This document shows, piece after piece, positions 17,907 through 25,255 of a stretch of DNA of 64,000 nt. How positions within the stretch are numbered: the stretch's first letter is position 1; the number at the start of each line of letters is the position of its first letter. The stretch comes from Spirochaetia bacterium (lineage in GTDB: Bacteria; Spirochaetota; Spirochaetia; Treponematales; Rectinemataceae). Under the pieces are notes generated by a model, which saw only the letters and a list, made by a program, of their open reading frames with translations, did not search any database and was not told the origin of the DNA. The translations under genes and the position numbers were made by a program. The stretch lies in the NCBI GenBank assembly GCA_029975555.1, contig JARKOY010000024.1, forward strand, positions 1-64,000, in the 5' to 3' direction.

Positions 17907-19802
17907 ATGCCCAACTACAGCTTTAAAACAGAAGTGAACCAGCTCCTCGAGCTCATCACGCATTCGCTCTACTCGCACAAGGAGGTGTTTCTGCGGGAGC
18001 TCGTCTCCAACGCCTCCGACGCGATCGACAAGCTCAAGTACCTCACCGTTTCGGACGACGCCTTCAAGACCCTCAGCTTCGAACCCCGCATCGACGTGAC
18101 GATCGACAGGGATGCCAAAACCCTCACCGTGTCCGACAACGGCATAGGAATGGACGAAAAGGAGCTTGCCGACAACCTCGGCACGATCGCGCGCTCAGGG
18201 ACGCGGGCCTTCCTCGAGCGCCTCGGCGAGAACGAACGCAAGGCGTCGAACCTCATCGGCCAATTCGGCGTCGGATTCTACTCCGCGTTCATGGTCGCGG
18301 ACCAGATCGAGGTCGTCAGCCTCAAGGCCGGCACGGACAAGGCCTTTGTCTGGAAAAGCGACGGCAAGTCGGGCTTCGACATCGAGCCCGCCACGCGCGC
18401 AGGCTTCGGCACCGACGTCATCCTCCACATGAACGATGAAGGCTCAGAATACCTCTCGCGCTGGAGCATCGAGGAGCTCCTCAAGCGCTACTCGAACCAC
18501 ATCGCCTGGCCCATCCACCTCATCTCCAAGGAGAAGACCTACGCAAAAGATCCTGCCAAGGCAGAAACCAAGACCGTGGACGAGCAGGTCAACAGCGCAA
18601 GCGCCCTCTGGCGCAGGCCCAAGTCCGAGCTTACCGACAAGGACTACATCGATTTCTACAAGTCCTTGACCGGCGATGAAAAAGATCCCCTCCTATGGAT
18701 CCACACAAAAGCCGAAGGGACCATCGAGTACACCTCGCTCCTCTACATTCCGTCACATCAACCCTCCGACCTTTACATTCCGACGCGCGAGCAGGGCATC
18801 AAGCTCTACGTGAAGCGCGTGTTCATCACCGACAAGGAGCTGCAGATTCTGCCGCCCTACTTCCGCTTCGTGCGGGGCGTCATCGATTCGGACGATCTGC
18901 CCCTCAACGTGAGCCGCGAGATGCTCCAGCACAACCGCGTGATGACGACCATTCAGCAGGCCACGCTCAAAAAACTCTTTTCTGAACTCGAACAGCTCGC
19001 CGCGACAAATCCAGAAAAATTCAAGACCTTCATCTCGCTCTTCAACGTCCAGATCAAGGAGGGCATCCTCTCCGACTGGGCCAGCCGCGAGTCGCTCTTA
19101 AAGCTCGTGCGCTTCAAGAGCACGATGGTCGAGGAGTGGACGAGCCTTGCGGACTACAAGGCGCGCGCGGGCGAAGGCCGCAAGACGATCTATTACCTCA
19201 CCGGCGAGAACGAGGCAAGGCTGCGCGCATCCCCGCTCCTCGAGGCGTTTAAGGAGAAGGGCATCGAGGTGCTCCTCGGCACCGACGAGATCGACGAGCT
19301 CGCATTCAGCGGCATCGGCGAGTTCGAGGGCATGCAGTTCAAGAACATTCAACAGGTCGACGCCGAGGAAGAGCTCGGCATATCCTCGGCCGAGCACCGC
19401 GAGCGAGGCGAAAAGGCCGTCAAAATCTTAAAGAGCCTGCTCGGCGAGCGCGTCAAAGACGTGCGACTGTCGAGGCGGCTCGGCAAGAGCCCGTCCTGCG
19501 TCGTCGTTGACAAGGACGAGCCCACGCCCGCATACAGGCGGCTCATGGAGAAGCTCACGAACGAGCCTGCCCCCGAAGTCAAGCCGATCCTCGAAATCAA
19601 CGCCGGACACGCCCTCGTGGAACGGCTCGTGGCGCTCGACACGCGCAAGGAACTGAGCGGCGGCGACCTCGCGGTGGTCCAGGAGCTCGAGGACCTGGCC
19701 TATGTGCTCTTCTACGAGGCTATCTTGGCCGAAGGCGAGCACTTTGAAGTCCCGCACGACTTCACCGAGCGGCTCAACAGGCTCCTCGCAAAGGCGCGCT
19801 AA
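17907..19802 (+). CDS. htpG: Chaperone HtpG (Hsp90 family)
   Basis: The 631-residue protein has all Hsp90 blocks: YSFKTEVNQLLELI, the ATP-binding EVFLRELVSNASDAIDKL, DNGIGMDEKEL and GQFGVGFYSAFMV, then the middle domain with RVFITDKE and DLPLNVSREMLQ. The length is normal for bacterial HtpG without the charged linker of eukaryotic Hsp90. I chose the ATG at 17907, 8 nt after AGGAG; an upstream GTG at 17901 is only 2 nt from that site. It acts as an ATP-dependent chaperone in the cytoplasm. Confidence 0.97.
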   Translation: MPNYSFKTEVNQLLELITHSLYSHKEVFLRELVSNASDAIDKLKYLTVSDDAFKTLSFEPRIDVTIDRDAKTLTVSDNGIGMDEKELADNLGTIARSGTRAFLERLGENERKASNLIGQFGVGFYSAFMVADQIEVVSLKAGTDKAFVWKSDGKSGFDIEPATRAGFGTDVILHMNDEGSEYLSRWSIEELLKRYSNHIAWPIHLISKEKTYAKDPAKAETKTVDEQVNSASALWRRPKSELTDKDYIDFYKSLTGDEKDPLLWIHTKAEGTIEYTSLLYIPSHQPSDLYIPTREQGIKLYVKRVFITDKELQILPPYFRFVRGVIDSDDLPLNVSREMLQHNRVMTTIQQATLKKLFSELEQLAATNPEKFKTFISLFNVQIKEGILSDWASRESLLKLVRFKSTMVEEWTSLADYKARAGEGRKTIYYLTGENEARLRASPLLEAFKEKGIEVLLGTDEIDELAFSGIGEFEGMQFKNIQQVDAEEELGISSAEHRERGEKAVKILKSLLGERVKDVRLSRRLGKSPSCVVVDKDEPTPAYRRLMEKLTNEPAPEVKPILEINAGHALVERLVALDTRKELSGGDLAVVQELEDLAYVLFYEAILAEGEHFEVPHDFTERLNRLLAKAR

Positions 19803-19838
19803 GCATCGAATTGTCGCTGAGGCAGAGGCGTCACCTCA

Positions 19839-19886
19839 TGACACTTGTCACTATACTTGTCGTTTTGTCTACTTTTTATGTAATAT
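19839..19886 (+). promoter_or_regulatory. vapB promoter region with palindromic operator
   Basis: TGACACTTGTCA (19839-19850) is a TGACA-N2-TGTCA palindrome, and ACTTGTC is repeated at 19855-19861. TTGTCG (19857-19862) and TAATAT (19881-19886) are 18 bp apart. Antitoxins of this kind usually repress their own promoter by binding such palindromes. Confidence 0.5.
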
Positions 19887-19903
19887 AGTACAAGGAGGTG
19901 GCC

Positions 19904-20134
19904 ATGCCTCAGATTTCGTTGTACATCGACGAAAAATCTCTGAAAAAAATTGAGAGTACAGCAGAGAAGCAGCACATGTCCACTTCGAAATGGGTTGCAC
20001 ACATAATCCGATCACACATTGAGCCGATCTATCCACCGCACTTTGAAGACCTCTTCGGTTCTATTCAGGACCACACTCTTGCCTTGCCGCAAGCTATACC
20101 CTTTGCCGCAGATGCCACAAGAGAAAAGATATAA
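19904..20134 (+). CDS. VapB-like antitoxin (ribbon-helix-helix)
   Basis: This 76-residue protein has a ribbon-helix-helix N terminus: a beta strand (PQISLYIDEKSLKKI) followed by a helix with HMSTSKWVAHIIRSH. The C-terminal part (residues 42-76) is the toxin-binding tail expected of an antitoxin. AAGGAGG lies 5 nt before the ATG at 19904. The stop codon overlaps the start of the vapC remnant (TAATG), the classic coupled antitoxin-toxin arrangement. Since the toxin is destroyed, the antitoxin may now be neutral, or act against related toxins elsewhere in the genome. Confidence 0.75.
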   Translation: MPQISLYIDEKSLKKIESTAEKQHMSTSKWVAHIIRSHIEPIYPPHFEDLFGSIQDHTLALPQAIPFAADATREKI

Positions 20135-20232
20135 TGTATTTTCTCGATACGAACACCTGTATCTATTTCCTTGAAGCGAAATTTCGACGCATTTCTGGCA
20201 TGAAGATCGAAAACTGGATAGAAAAGGAATAG
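20134..20232 (+). pseudogene. VapC toxin (PIN domain) with large in-frame internal deletion
   Basis: The 32-codon frame begins MYFLDTNTCIYFLEAKF, the unmistakable N terminus of VapC with the first catalytic Asp. It ends RRISGMKIENWIEKE, which resembles the VapC C terminus (commonly FxRIxGLxLENW). About 100 residues between them, including the other acidic PIN residues, are missing, yet the reading frame is kept. Full-length VapC has around 130 residues. The product cannot form an active nuclease. The TAG at 20230-20232 is 5 nt before the rlmE start. Confidence 0.7.
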
Positions 20233-20237
20233 GGAGC

Positions 20238-20867
20238 ATGCCCGGCTACGAGCGACCTGACTACTGGACCCTCCGCGCCAAAAAAGAAGGCTACCCCGCC
20301 CGATCGGTCTATAAACTCGAAGAGATCGTGCGGAAGTTTGGCCTCTTGAAGGGGCTGGGCGGAGGGCGGGGCGTTCCTGATCGCGGGCCAGCCATCCTCG
20401 ATGTGGGCGCCGCCCCCGGCTCCTGGAGCCTCTGGCTCCTGCGGCAGATGAAAGGGGCCGGCCGCCTCCTCGCGGTCGACATCCAGGACCTCGGCATCGC
20501 GCCAGACGACGCCAATTTTTCTTTTGTGAAGGGCAGCATTCTCGATGAAGAGGTGCGCGCCTCCTTGCGTGCGGCAGGCCCCTACGACCTCGTGGTATCC
20601 GACGCGGCGCCGGCAACGAGCGGCAACCGCATCGTGGACCAGTCGCGCTCCGAAGAGCTCGTGGAAGCGGTGATGGGGCTCGCGCTCGAGGTGCTGGCGC
20701 CCGGTGGCGCCCTCGTCGTGAAAATCTTTCAGGGCGGCGAGGAGAAGCGCCTCCTCTCCGAGCTGCGCGCACACTTCGCGCAGGCGCGCGCCTTCAAGCC
20801 CGAGGCCTGCCGCTCAGAATCGTTCGAAACCTACCTCGTGGCGACGGGGTTTGTCCCTATCCGGTAA
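20238..20867 (+). CDS. rlmE: 23S rRNA 2'-O-ribose methyltransferase, RlmE/FtsJ family
   Basis: The 209-residue protein has the FtsJ/RlmE layout: RSVYKLEEI with the first Lys of the catalytic K-D-K-E set, the SAM-binding LDVGAAPGSWS, VVSDAAPATSG with the catalytic Asp, VVKIFQGGEE with the second Lys, and CRSESFETYLVA with the Glu. RlmE methylates U2552 of 23S rRNA late in large-subunit assembly. The length is normal. It follows the vapBC remnant closely, so it may be co-transcribed with it. Confidence 0.92.
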   Translation: MPGYERPDYWTLRAKKEGYPARSVYKLEEIVRKFGLLKGLGGGRGVPDRGPAILDVGAAPGSWSLWLLRQMKGAGRLLAVDIQDLGIAPDDANFSFVKGSILDEEVRASLRAAGPYDLVVSDAAPATSGNRIVDQSRSEELVEAVMGLALEVLAPGGALVVKIFQGGEEKRLLSELRAHFAQARAFKPEACRSESFETYLVATGFVPIR

Positions 20868-20939
20868 TCCTGTCGGCGATTTCGACGAGCCTATCCAAAA
20901 CCCGCGTAACGCCTCATCTTATAATCTAAGCGAAAAGGA

Positions 20940-21332
20940 GTGGATGGCCCATTGATTCTTAACCAGAATGTCGATAAAATGTCGACATTCTGGTTAAATT
21001 TTAGGACAGCAAGAAATTGGGCTCAGCGAGTAAAAGGTCGAGATTGGTACGATCTTGTATTTTTCGTCCGCAGAGACATACCTGTTCATCTCGACTATCT
21101 ATCCTCGAAGCTCAGGGCGAATCACAAAAAATCCTTGAAATTTGGCTATAATCCTGCCGTCAACCTCACGCCTCAGGAGGCGTTGAGACTCCTCGAACGG
21201 AGAATATCCGAGCTCGATGTCGAGTCGGCAAAAGACGAAGTCTACCCTTTCGTGCGAGATAAAGATCAACTCTCCCTCTGGTCTCGAGAGTTCTTCATGG
21301 AAATCGCGCACCGCGTCCGTTTTGTGGAATGA
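20940..21332 (+). pseudogene. AbiEii-type nucleotidyltransferase toxin, C-terminal remnant
   Basis: From about residue 22 the frame reads RTARNWAQRVKGRDWYDLVFFVRRDIPVHL and ends with a DKDQLSLWSREFF segment. This matches the C-terminal third of AbiEii/AbiGii toxins (typically RxKGRDWYDFVWYVxRxIPL). The nucleotidyltransferase core with its GSxxxxD motif, normally upstream, is absent. The first 20 codons consist of a perfect inverted repeat that has replaced the missing part. There is no AbiEi antitoxin gene. The only in-frame starts are a GTG at 20940 inside a purine-rich tract and an ATG at 20979 inside the hairpin, so it is probably not functional. Confidence 0.65.
20959..20997. repeat. Perfect 16-bp inverted repeat
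   Basis: TTAACCAGAATGTCGA (20959-20974) is followed by a 7-nt loop and its exact complement TCGACATTCTGGTTAA (20982-20997). It lies at the truncated end of the abiEii remnant, which suggests a scar of rearrangement or the end of a small mobile repeat. As RNA it would be a very stable hairpin. Confidence 0.85.
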
Positions 21333-21373
21333 TGAAGCCCTCGATTGATCCGCTTCCCACCTGCAAGCCCGCC

Positions 21374-21865
21374 TCAGTTTTCCACCGCCGGCTCCGTCGC
21401 GGCATTCAGTGCAAGGGCCCGCATGCGCTCCACAAGCGCCGCATGTGCGGGCATGGTCTTTAAAAAGGCCACGAAGCTCTCGTCCGAGGCGAGCTGGGCA
21501 ATCTCAGCCAAAATCTGCAGGTGCCTCGTCTCGTCCGCGGCGAGCACGAGAAAGATCGTGTGAACCGGCTGACCGTCGGGCGCCTTCCAATCAACAGGCT
21601 CAAAGAGATAGGCTACCACGACGACATCGTGCTGCAAGCTCTGGCTGCCGAATTGCCGCACGTGGGGAATGGCAATGCCGTTGCCAATCGCGGTGCTCAT
21701 CACCTCTTCGCGGTCGAGGAGGGCATTCAGCAGGGCCTGCCTGTCGAGCTCCATAGGCAGGGGCAGAACGCGCACGAGCGTGGCGAGCGCCTTCGGCATA
21801 TCGACAGGGTCGACGAGGTAGAAGGGGGTCTGTTCCGCAACAAGCTCAGTCAGCAGCATCTGCAT
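21374..21865 (-). CDS. ptsN: PTS EIIA domain protein, nitrogen/fructose type
   Basis: The 163-residue protein has the EIIA fold of the fructose/nitrogen class, with the phosphorylated His in GIAIPHVR (about residue 67) and the typical LDREEVMSTAIGNGIAIPH approach. Stand-alone EIIA-Ntr proteins act in regulatory phosphotransfer, affecting potassium, nitrogen or carbon control, rather than in sugar transport. No EIIB/EIIC genes are nearby, which supports a regulatory role. It begins 8 bp after a lipoprotein gene and probably forms an operon with it. The start may be 21865 or the next Met at 21859. Confidence 0.85.
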   Translation of the reverse strand: MQMLLTELVAEQTPFYLVDPVDMPKALATLVRVLPLPMELDRQALLNALLDREEVMSTAIGNGIAIPHVRQFGSQSLQHDVVVVAYLFEPVDWKAPDGQPVHTIFLVLAADETRHLQILAEIAQLASDESFVAFLKTMPAHAALVERMRALALNAATEPAVEN

Positions 21866-21873
21866 GGCATGTG

Positions 21874-22458
21874 TTATTCAACAGTGTCCGAAAACAGGAA
21901 GGATTCGCCATTCTCGAGCACGACCATCACTTCGTACGAAATGGGCCTTTTGATCGGACGCTTACCGACGAACACCAAATAATACGTGGCCTGACCAGGC
22001 TTCTGGGTAAATTCAAAATCGGGAATCACTGTGTCTTCGATGATTCTCTTCCGCCTTTCATGCTGTGCAGGATTTGGACCCCCTTGGTTCGATACGACGT
22101 CCCAGAAATGAATAAAGTCTTCCTGGTTGTAGGGAACGGGGGTACTCGCCTCCGGAGGTGCCTTGGCGCTCGCCTCAATCCTGATCTTAGTTTTCTGCTC
22201 AAGATTCAACGATATTTTGACAATATAAAATTCGTAGAGTTTGCCGATAAACACGATGTTTGGCTCTTTGAAGGGATTTTCGGCAAATGTCGCACCGTAC
22301 TTTGAGAGATCCGATTCCTGGGCGTGTGACATCGAGACGACCGGCATATTCGCATCGTATGGCCGGCTCGTCGCACAAGAGCCCAGAAACAGGACAAGCA
22401 AAATTCCGCCCAACCCGCACAGAACTGCACGCTTCATCGTTTCTCTGGCAAAATTCAT
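21874..22458 (-). CDS. Predicted lipoprotein of unknown function
   Basis: I do not recognise this 194-residue protein. Its N terminus is MNFARETMKRAV followed by a hydrophobic run and the lipobox LGSC (Cys at about residue 28), so the mature protein should be lipid-anchored. The mature part is a mixed alpha/beta sequence with no Cys and with several beta strands near the end (ATYYLVFVGKRPIKRPISYEVMVVLE, read in two blocks). I chose the ATG at 22458 because GAGGA lies 5 nt before it; an ATG at 22437 is the alternative. It leads the ptsN operon. Confidence 0.7.
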   Translation of the reverse strand: MNFARETMKRAVLCGLGGILLVLFLGSCATSRPYDANMPVVSMSHAQESDLSKYGATFAENPFKEPNIVFIGKLYEFYIVKISLNLEQKTKIRIEASAKAPPEASTPVPYNQEDFIHFWDVVSNQGGPNPAQHERRKRIIEDTVIPDFEFTQKPGQATYYLVFVGKRPIKRPISYEVMVVLENGESFLFSDTVE

Positions 22459-22602
22459 AAGATTCCTCAACAGATCCAAACTATATGCTGTCATTCTATA
22501 GCCATGAGAATATGCTGTCTACGGCGCGCTCGATGTATGCTTCAACATCACCACAAGGTCACCACCAAAAGAAGAGAGCCTTGGATGCGCCGCCAGTTCT
22601 AT

Positions 22603-22634
22603 AAAAAAGGGCTATCCAATTTCTTGGACAGCCC
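22603..22634 (-). terminator. Intrinsic terminator of the outer-membrane barrel gene
   Basis: On the minus strand GGGCTGTCCA and TGGATAGCCC form a 10-bp stem with one mismatch and a 6-nt loop, followed by UUUUUU. It lies 33 bp after the stop codon. Confidence 0.85.
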
Positions 22635-22666
22635 TGCCTTTTGATTATGAATCCGAGCGATTCTGA

Positions 22667-23566
22667 TTAGAACCACACCTCGAAATCGAAGGGGATGGAG
22701 AAGGTCTTGGAAGCAGCGTCATACTGTGCGCCGAGAACAATGTCGCCCTGGGCAAAGTTGATAACACCGTACGCCTTGGCATTAAGACCCTTATTGTTGT
22801 ACCATGCATCGCCATTGTCATACGATACTTTTACGCCAGCAGAATATTTGTCAGTTAATGCATACTGGGCTTTCACCTTGGCGCCAAAAGCAAAGGGAGT
22901 TGCAAGAACAACATCTGCATCGAGGCCGAGATCAAGCTTGTCAACGAGAGCGGAGGAACCAGCGGTCGCATAGATGTAGTTCTTCGTGGTGGTGTTGCGG
23001 AAGCCGAGACGGGCAGTCACACCCTTTACCGCGAGCACATCGGCACCGGCCCAGAATTCCTTGGCGGTCCCGAGATAGCCAGCGACGAGCTTCGCTACAC
23101 CCTTGGCGGTATAGGAGAGGCCGATATTGGTGTTGTCGATCTTATCCAATGTAGAAAACACCGCAAGCCCAAAGCCCTGGTAGGAAACCTGGCCCATGAG
23201 ACCATTCTGTACGTTCGCCATGCGGGTGGAGAAGCCGTTTCCGTCGACATAGGAAGTGAGGCGGGCACCACCGGTCTCGCGGAGTCTACCGGCGAGCACT
23301 TTCAGCTCGGGGAAAACCTGATAGGACACGGAATAGTTCCTGACCTGTTTGAAGATGTCTTCTGCTCCAACAATAGTCGCCGAGAATCCAACACCGCCGG
23401 ACGAATAGTTGTAATAGGTTTCACTGTAGAGTGAAGGGCCTGCCCCATCCATAAAGTCGCCACTAGCATCCAGGTAGGCGCCAAAGGTTGCAACAGCTTT
23501 CTGATCGTCAGCAAACACCGCGCCGACCATCGCAATTGCGAGAAGCAAAACGATTAGCTTCTTCAT
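22667..23566 (-). CDS. Outer-membrane beta-barrel protein (porin-like)
   Basis: The 299-residue precursor has a clear signal peptide (MKKLIVLLLAIAMVGAVFA, cleavage before DDQ). The mature part alternates polar and hydrophobic residues in many beta strands, is rich in Gly, Tyr and Ala, contains no Cys and ends in VWF. A terminal Phe is the C-terminal signal recognised by the BAM machinery. Similar small barrels are abundant in spirochaete outer membranes. The specific solute, if any, cannot be read. Strong promoter, ribosome-binding site (AAGGAGG) and terminator signals suggest high expression. Codon use is rich in Ala-GCA/GCG and less GC-biased than the neighbours, as expected for a highly expressed surface gene. 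Confidence 0.85.
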   Translation of the reverse strand: MKKLIVLLLAIAMVGAVFADDQKAVATFGAYLDASGDFMDGAGPSLYSETYYNYSSGGVGFSATIVGAEDIFKQVRNYSVSYQVFPELKVLAGRLRETGGARLTSYVDGNGFSTRMANVQNGLMGQVSYQGFGLAVFSTLDKIDNTNIGLSYTAKGVAKLVAGYLGTAKEFWAGADVLAVKGVTARLGFRNTTTKNYIYATAGSSALVDKLDLGLDADVVLATPFAFGAKVKAQYALTDKYSAGVKVSYDNGDAWYNNKGLNAKAYGVINFAQGDIVLGAQYDAASKTFSIPFDFEVWF

Positions 23567-23639
23567 GTCTTATCCTCCTTGAAAAGTAGATCGGGGCCTT
23601 GCCAACGGCTCGGTTCTCCCCTCTCTAAGTTCGTTCAGA

Positions 23640-23669
23640 AGTATATATCGGCACTTTTTGTACTGTCAA
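23640..23669 (-). promoter_or_regulatory. Proximal promoter of the outer-membrane barrel gene
   Basis: On the minus strand TTGACA (23669-23664) and TATACT (23645-23640) are 18 bp apart, giving a leader of about 65 nt. Confidence 0.75.
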
Positions 23670-23711
23670 GCACATTCGATTCAAGTTTTTTCATAAAAAA
23701 TTCAGATTGTT

Positions 23712-23771
23712 TTATGTCGCGTGCGCCCGAAACAGTCGTATCACCTCCCTTGTTGATGTTCCATTATACCA
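23712..23771 (-). promoter_or_regulatory. Distal promoter and strong Shine-Dalgarno with a 10-codon frame
   Basis: On the minus strand TGGTATAAT (23771-23763) is an extended -10 element. About 15 nt later GGGAGGTGAT is nearly a perfect anti-16S match, yet no normal gene starts there. The only frame is GTG at 23744, encoding MIRLFRAHAT and a stop at 23712. The transcript would run on into the barrel gene. This could be a small regulatory ORF or the trace of a lost gene. Confidence 0.4.
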
Positions 23772-23823
23772 CAAACATATTATCGGCACCACAGAAAAAC
23801 ACCTAAAGTACCAAATGAGTCCA

Positions 23824-25161
23824 TTATGGAATACGCGCGATGATGTCCCGGAGCCAGGGTTTTTTCTCGAGGTCCCGCTGCAGGCCCTCGGCCCGCGCCT
23901 TGTTCGAATAGTCGCGGTTTTCGAAGAAATAGTGATAATTCGTGTGCACGTCGTAGGTTCCATTGATGAGGGCCACGGTATCCTCTGTCATGACGAGCTC
24001 TTCGTCGGTCGGAATGACGAAGACCTTGACTTTGGAACCTGGGCCCGTGATGTCGAGTTCGGCGTTGCGGCACTTGGCGAGCGCGTTCTTCTTCTCGTCG
24101 ACGACGATGCCGAGCTCTTCGAGCCCCTCGGTCGCGATCTTGCGGATTGCTGGTCCCATCTCCCCGACACCCGCCGTAAAGACGAGGGCATCGACGTGGC
24201 CGAGGGCCGCATAGTAGGCGCCGATGTATTTCTTTATGCGGTAGCCTTCGACTTGCTGTGTGAGGAGCGCGATGGGGTCTCCTTTCTCGGCGGCGCTCTC
24301 GACGTCGCGGCGGTCTGCCCACTTGGAGGTCAGGCCGAGGACGCCCGATTCCTTGTTGAGCTTCTTTTCGATCTCAGCTGCCGTCATGCCGGTCTTGCGC
24401 ATGACGTGGAAGATGATGCCAGGATCTATGTCGCCGCTTCGGGTGCCCATGACGAGGCCCTCGAGGGGGGTCAGCCCCATGGAGGTGTCGAAGGAACAGC
24501 CGTTCTTGACCGCGTTGATGGAGGATCCGTTGCCGATGTGGGCGATGATGAGGTTCGTCTCGAAGGGGTCCTTGCCAAGCAGGACGGATGCACGCTTCGC
24601 GTTGTACAGAAAGCTCGTCCCGTGGAAGCCGTAGCGGCGGACCATGTACTTCTCGTACCACTCGCGGGGAAGGGCGTACATGTAGCTCGAGGCGGGCATG
24701 GTCTGGTGCCAGGCGGTGTCCATGATCGCGCAGTGCGGGACATTGGGCAGGATAGTGGTGGCCGCCTCGACGCCCATGAGGTTGGCAGGATTGTGCAGCG
24801 GCGCGAGGTCGTTGAGCGACCTGAAGGTCTCGAGGAACTCCGCAGTGATAATGCAGGATTTTGCAAACTTCGAGCCGCCGTGGACCATGCGGTGGCCGAC
24901 GGCCTTGATCATCGACAGGTCGGAGATGACGCCGACTTCGGGATCGACGAGCGTCTTAAGGATGAGCTCGATGGCGACCACGTGGTTGGGGCACTCGTGC
25001 TCGACTTCGTAGTCAGGGCGGCCGCGCACCTTGTGGGTGATGAATGAGCCGCCGATCGTGACGCGCTCGACGATGCCGTTTGCGAGCACATCCTTTTTAT
25101 CCCAGTCGTACACCTGGTACTTCACGGAGGATGAGCCGCAATTGAGGGTTAAAATGACCAT
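23824..25161 (-). CDS. ackA: Acetate kinase
   Basis: The 445-residue protein has the ASKHA signatures [12 protein letters not shown] at the start, [41 protein letters not shown] and [10 protein letters not shown]. It converts acetyl phosphate and ADP to acetate and ATP, the main energy-yielding step of fermenting spirochaetes. It is longer than the usual 400 residues because of a C-terminal extension of about 40 residues ([20 protein letters not shown] onward). No pta gene is adjacent. Confidence 0.97.
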   Translation of the reverse strand: MVILTLNCGSSSVKYQVYDWDKKDVLANGIVERVTIGGSFITHKVRGRPDYEVEHECPNHVVAIELILKTLVDPEVGVISDLSMIKAVGHRMVHGGSKFAKSCIITAEFLETFRSLNDLAPLHNPANLMGVEAATTILPNVPHCAIMDTAWHQTMPASSYMYALPREWYEKYMVRRYGFHGTSFLYNAKRASVLLGKDPFETNLIIAHIGNGSSINAVKNGCSFDTSMGLTPLEGLVMGTRSGDIDPGIIFHVMRKTGMTAAEIEKKLNKESGVLGLTSKWADRRDVESAAEKGDPIALLTQQVEGYRIKKYIGAYYAALGHVDALVFTAGVGEMGPAIRKIATEGLEELGIVVDEKKNALAKCRNAELDITGPGSKVKVFVIPTDEELVMTEDTVALINGTYDVHTNYHYFFENRDYSNKARAEGLQRDLEKKPWLRDIIARIP

Positions 25162-25255
25162 TTCAAAACTCCTGGCGAGAGAATAGTTTCGGTCATTGTA
25201 GCACCGAAAAGAGGGGTGTGCAAGAAAATCGGATAAAATCGGAACGAATCCGAAG

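Noticed and set aside
20940-21332. A functional AbiE abortive-infection system
   Set aside because: The catalytic nucleotidyltransferase core and the AbiEi antitoxin are both absent.
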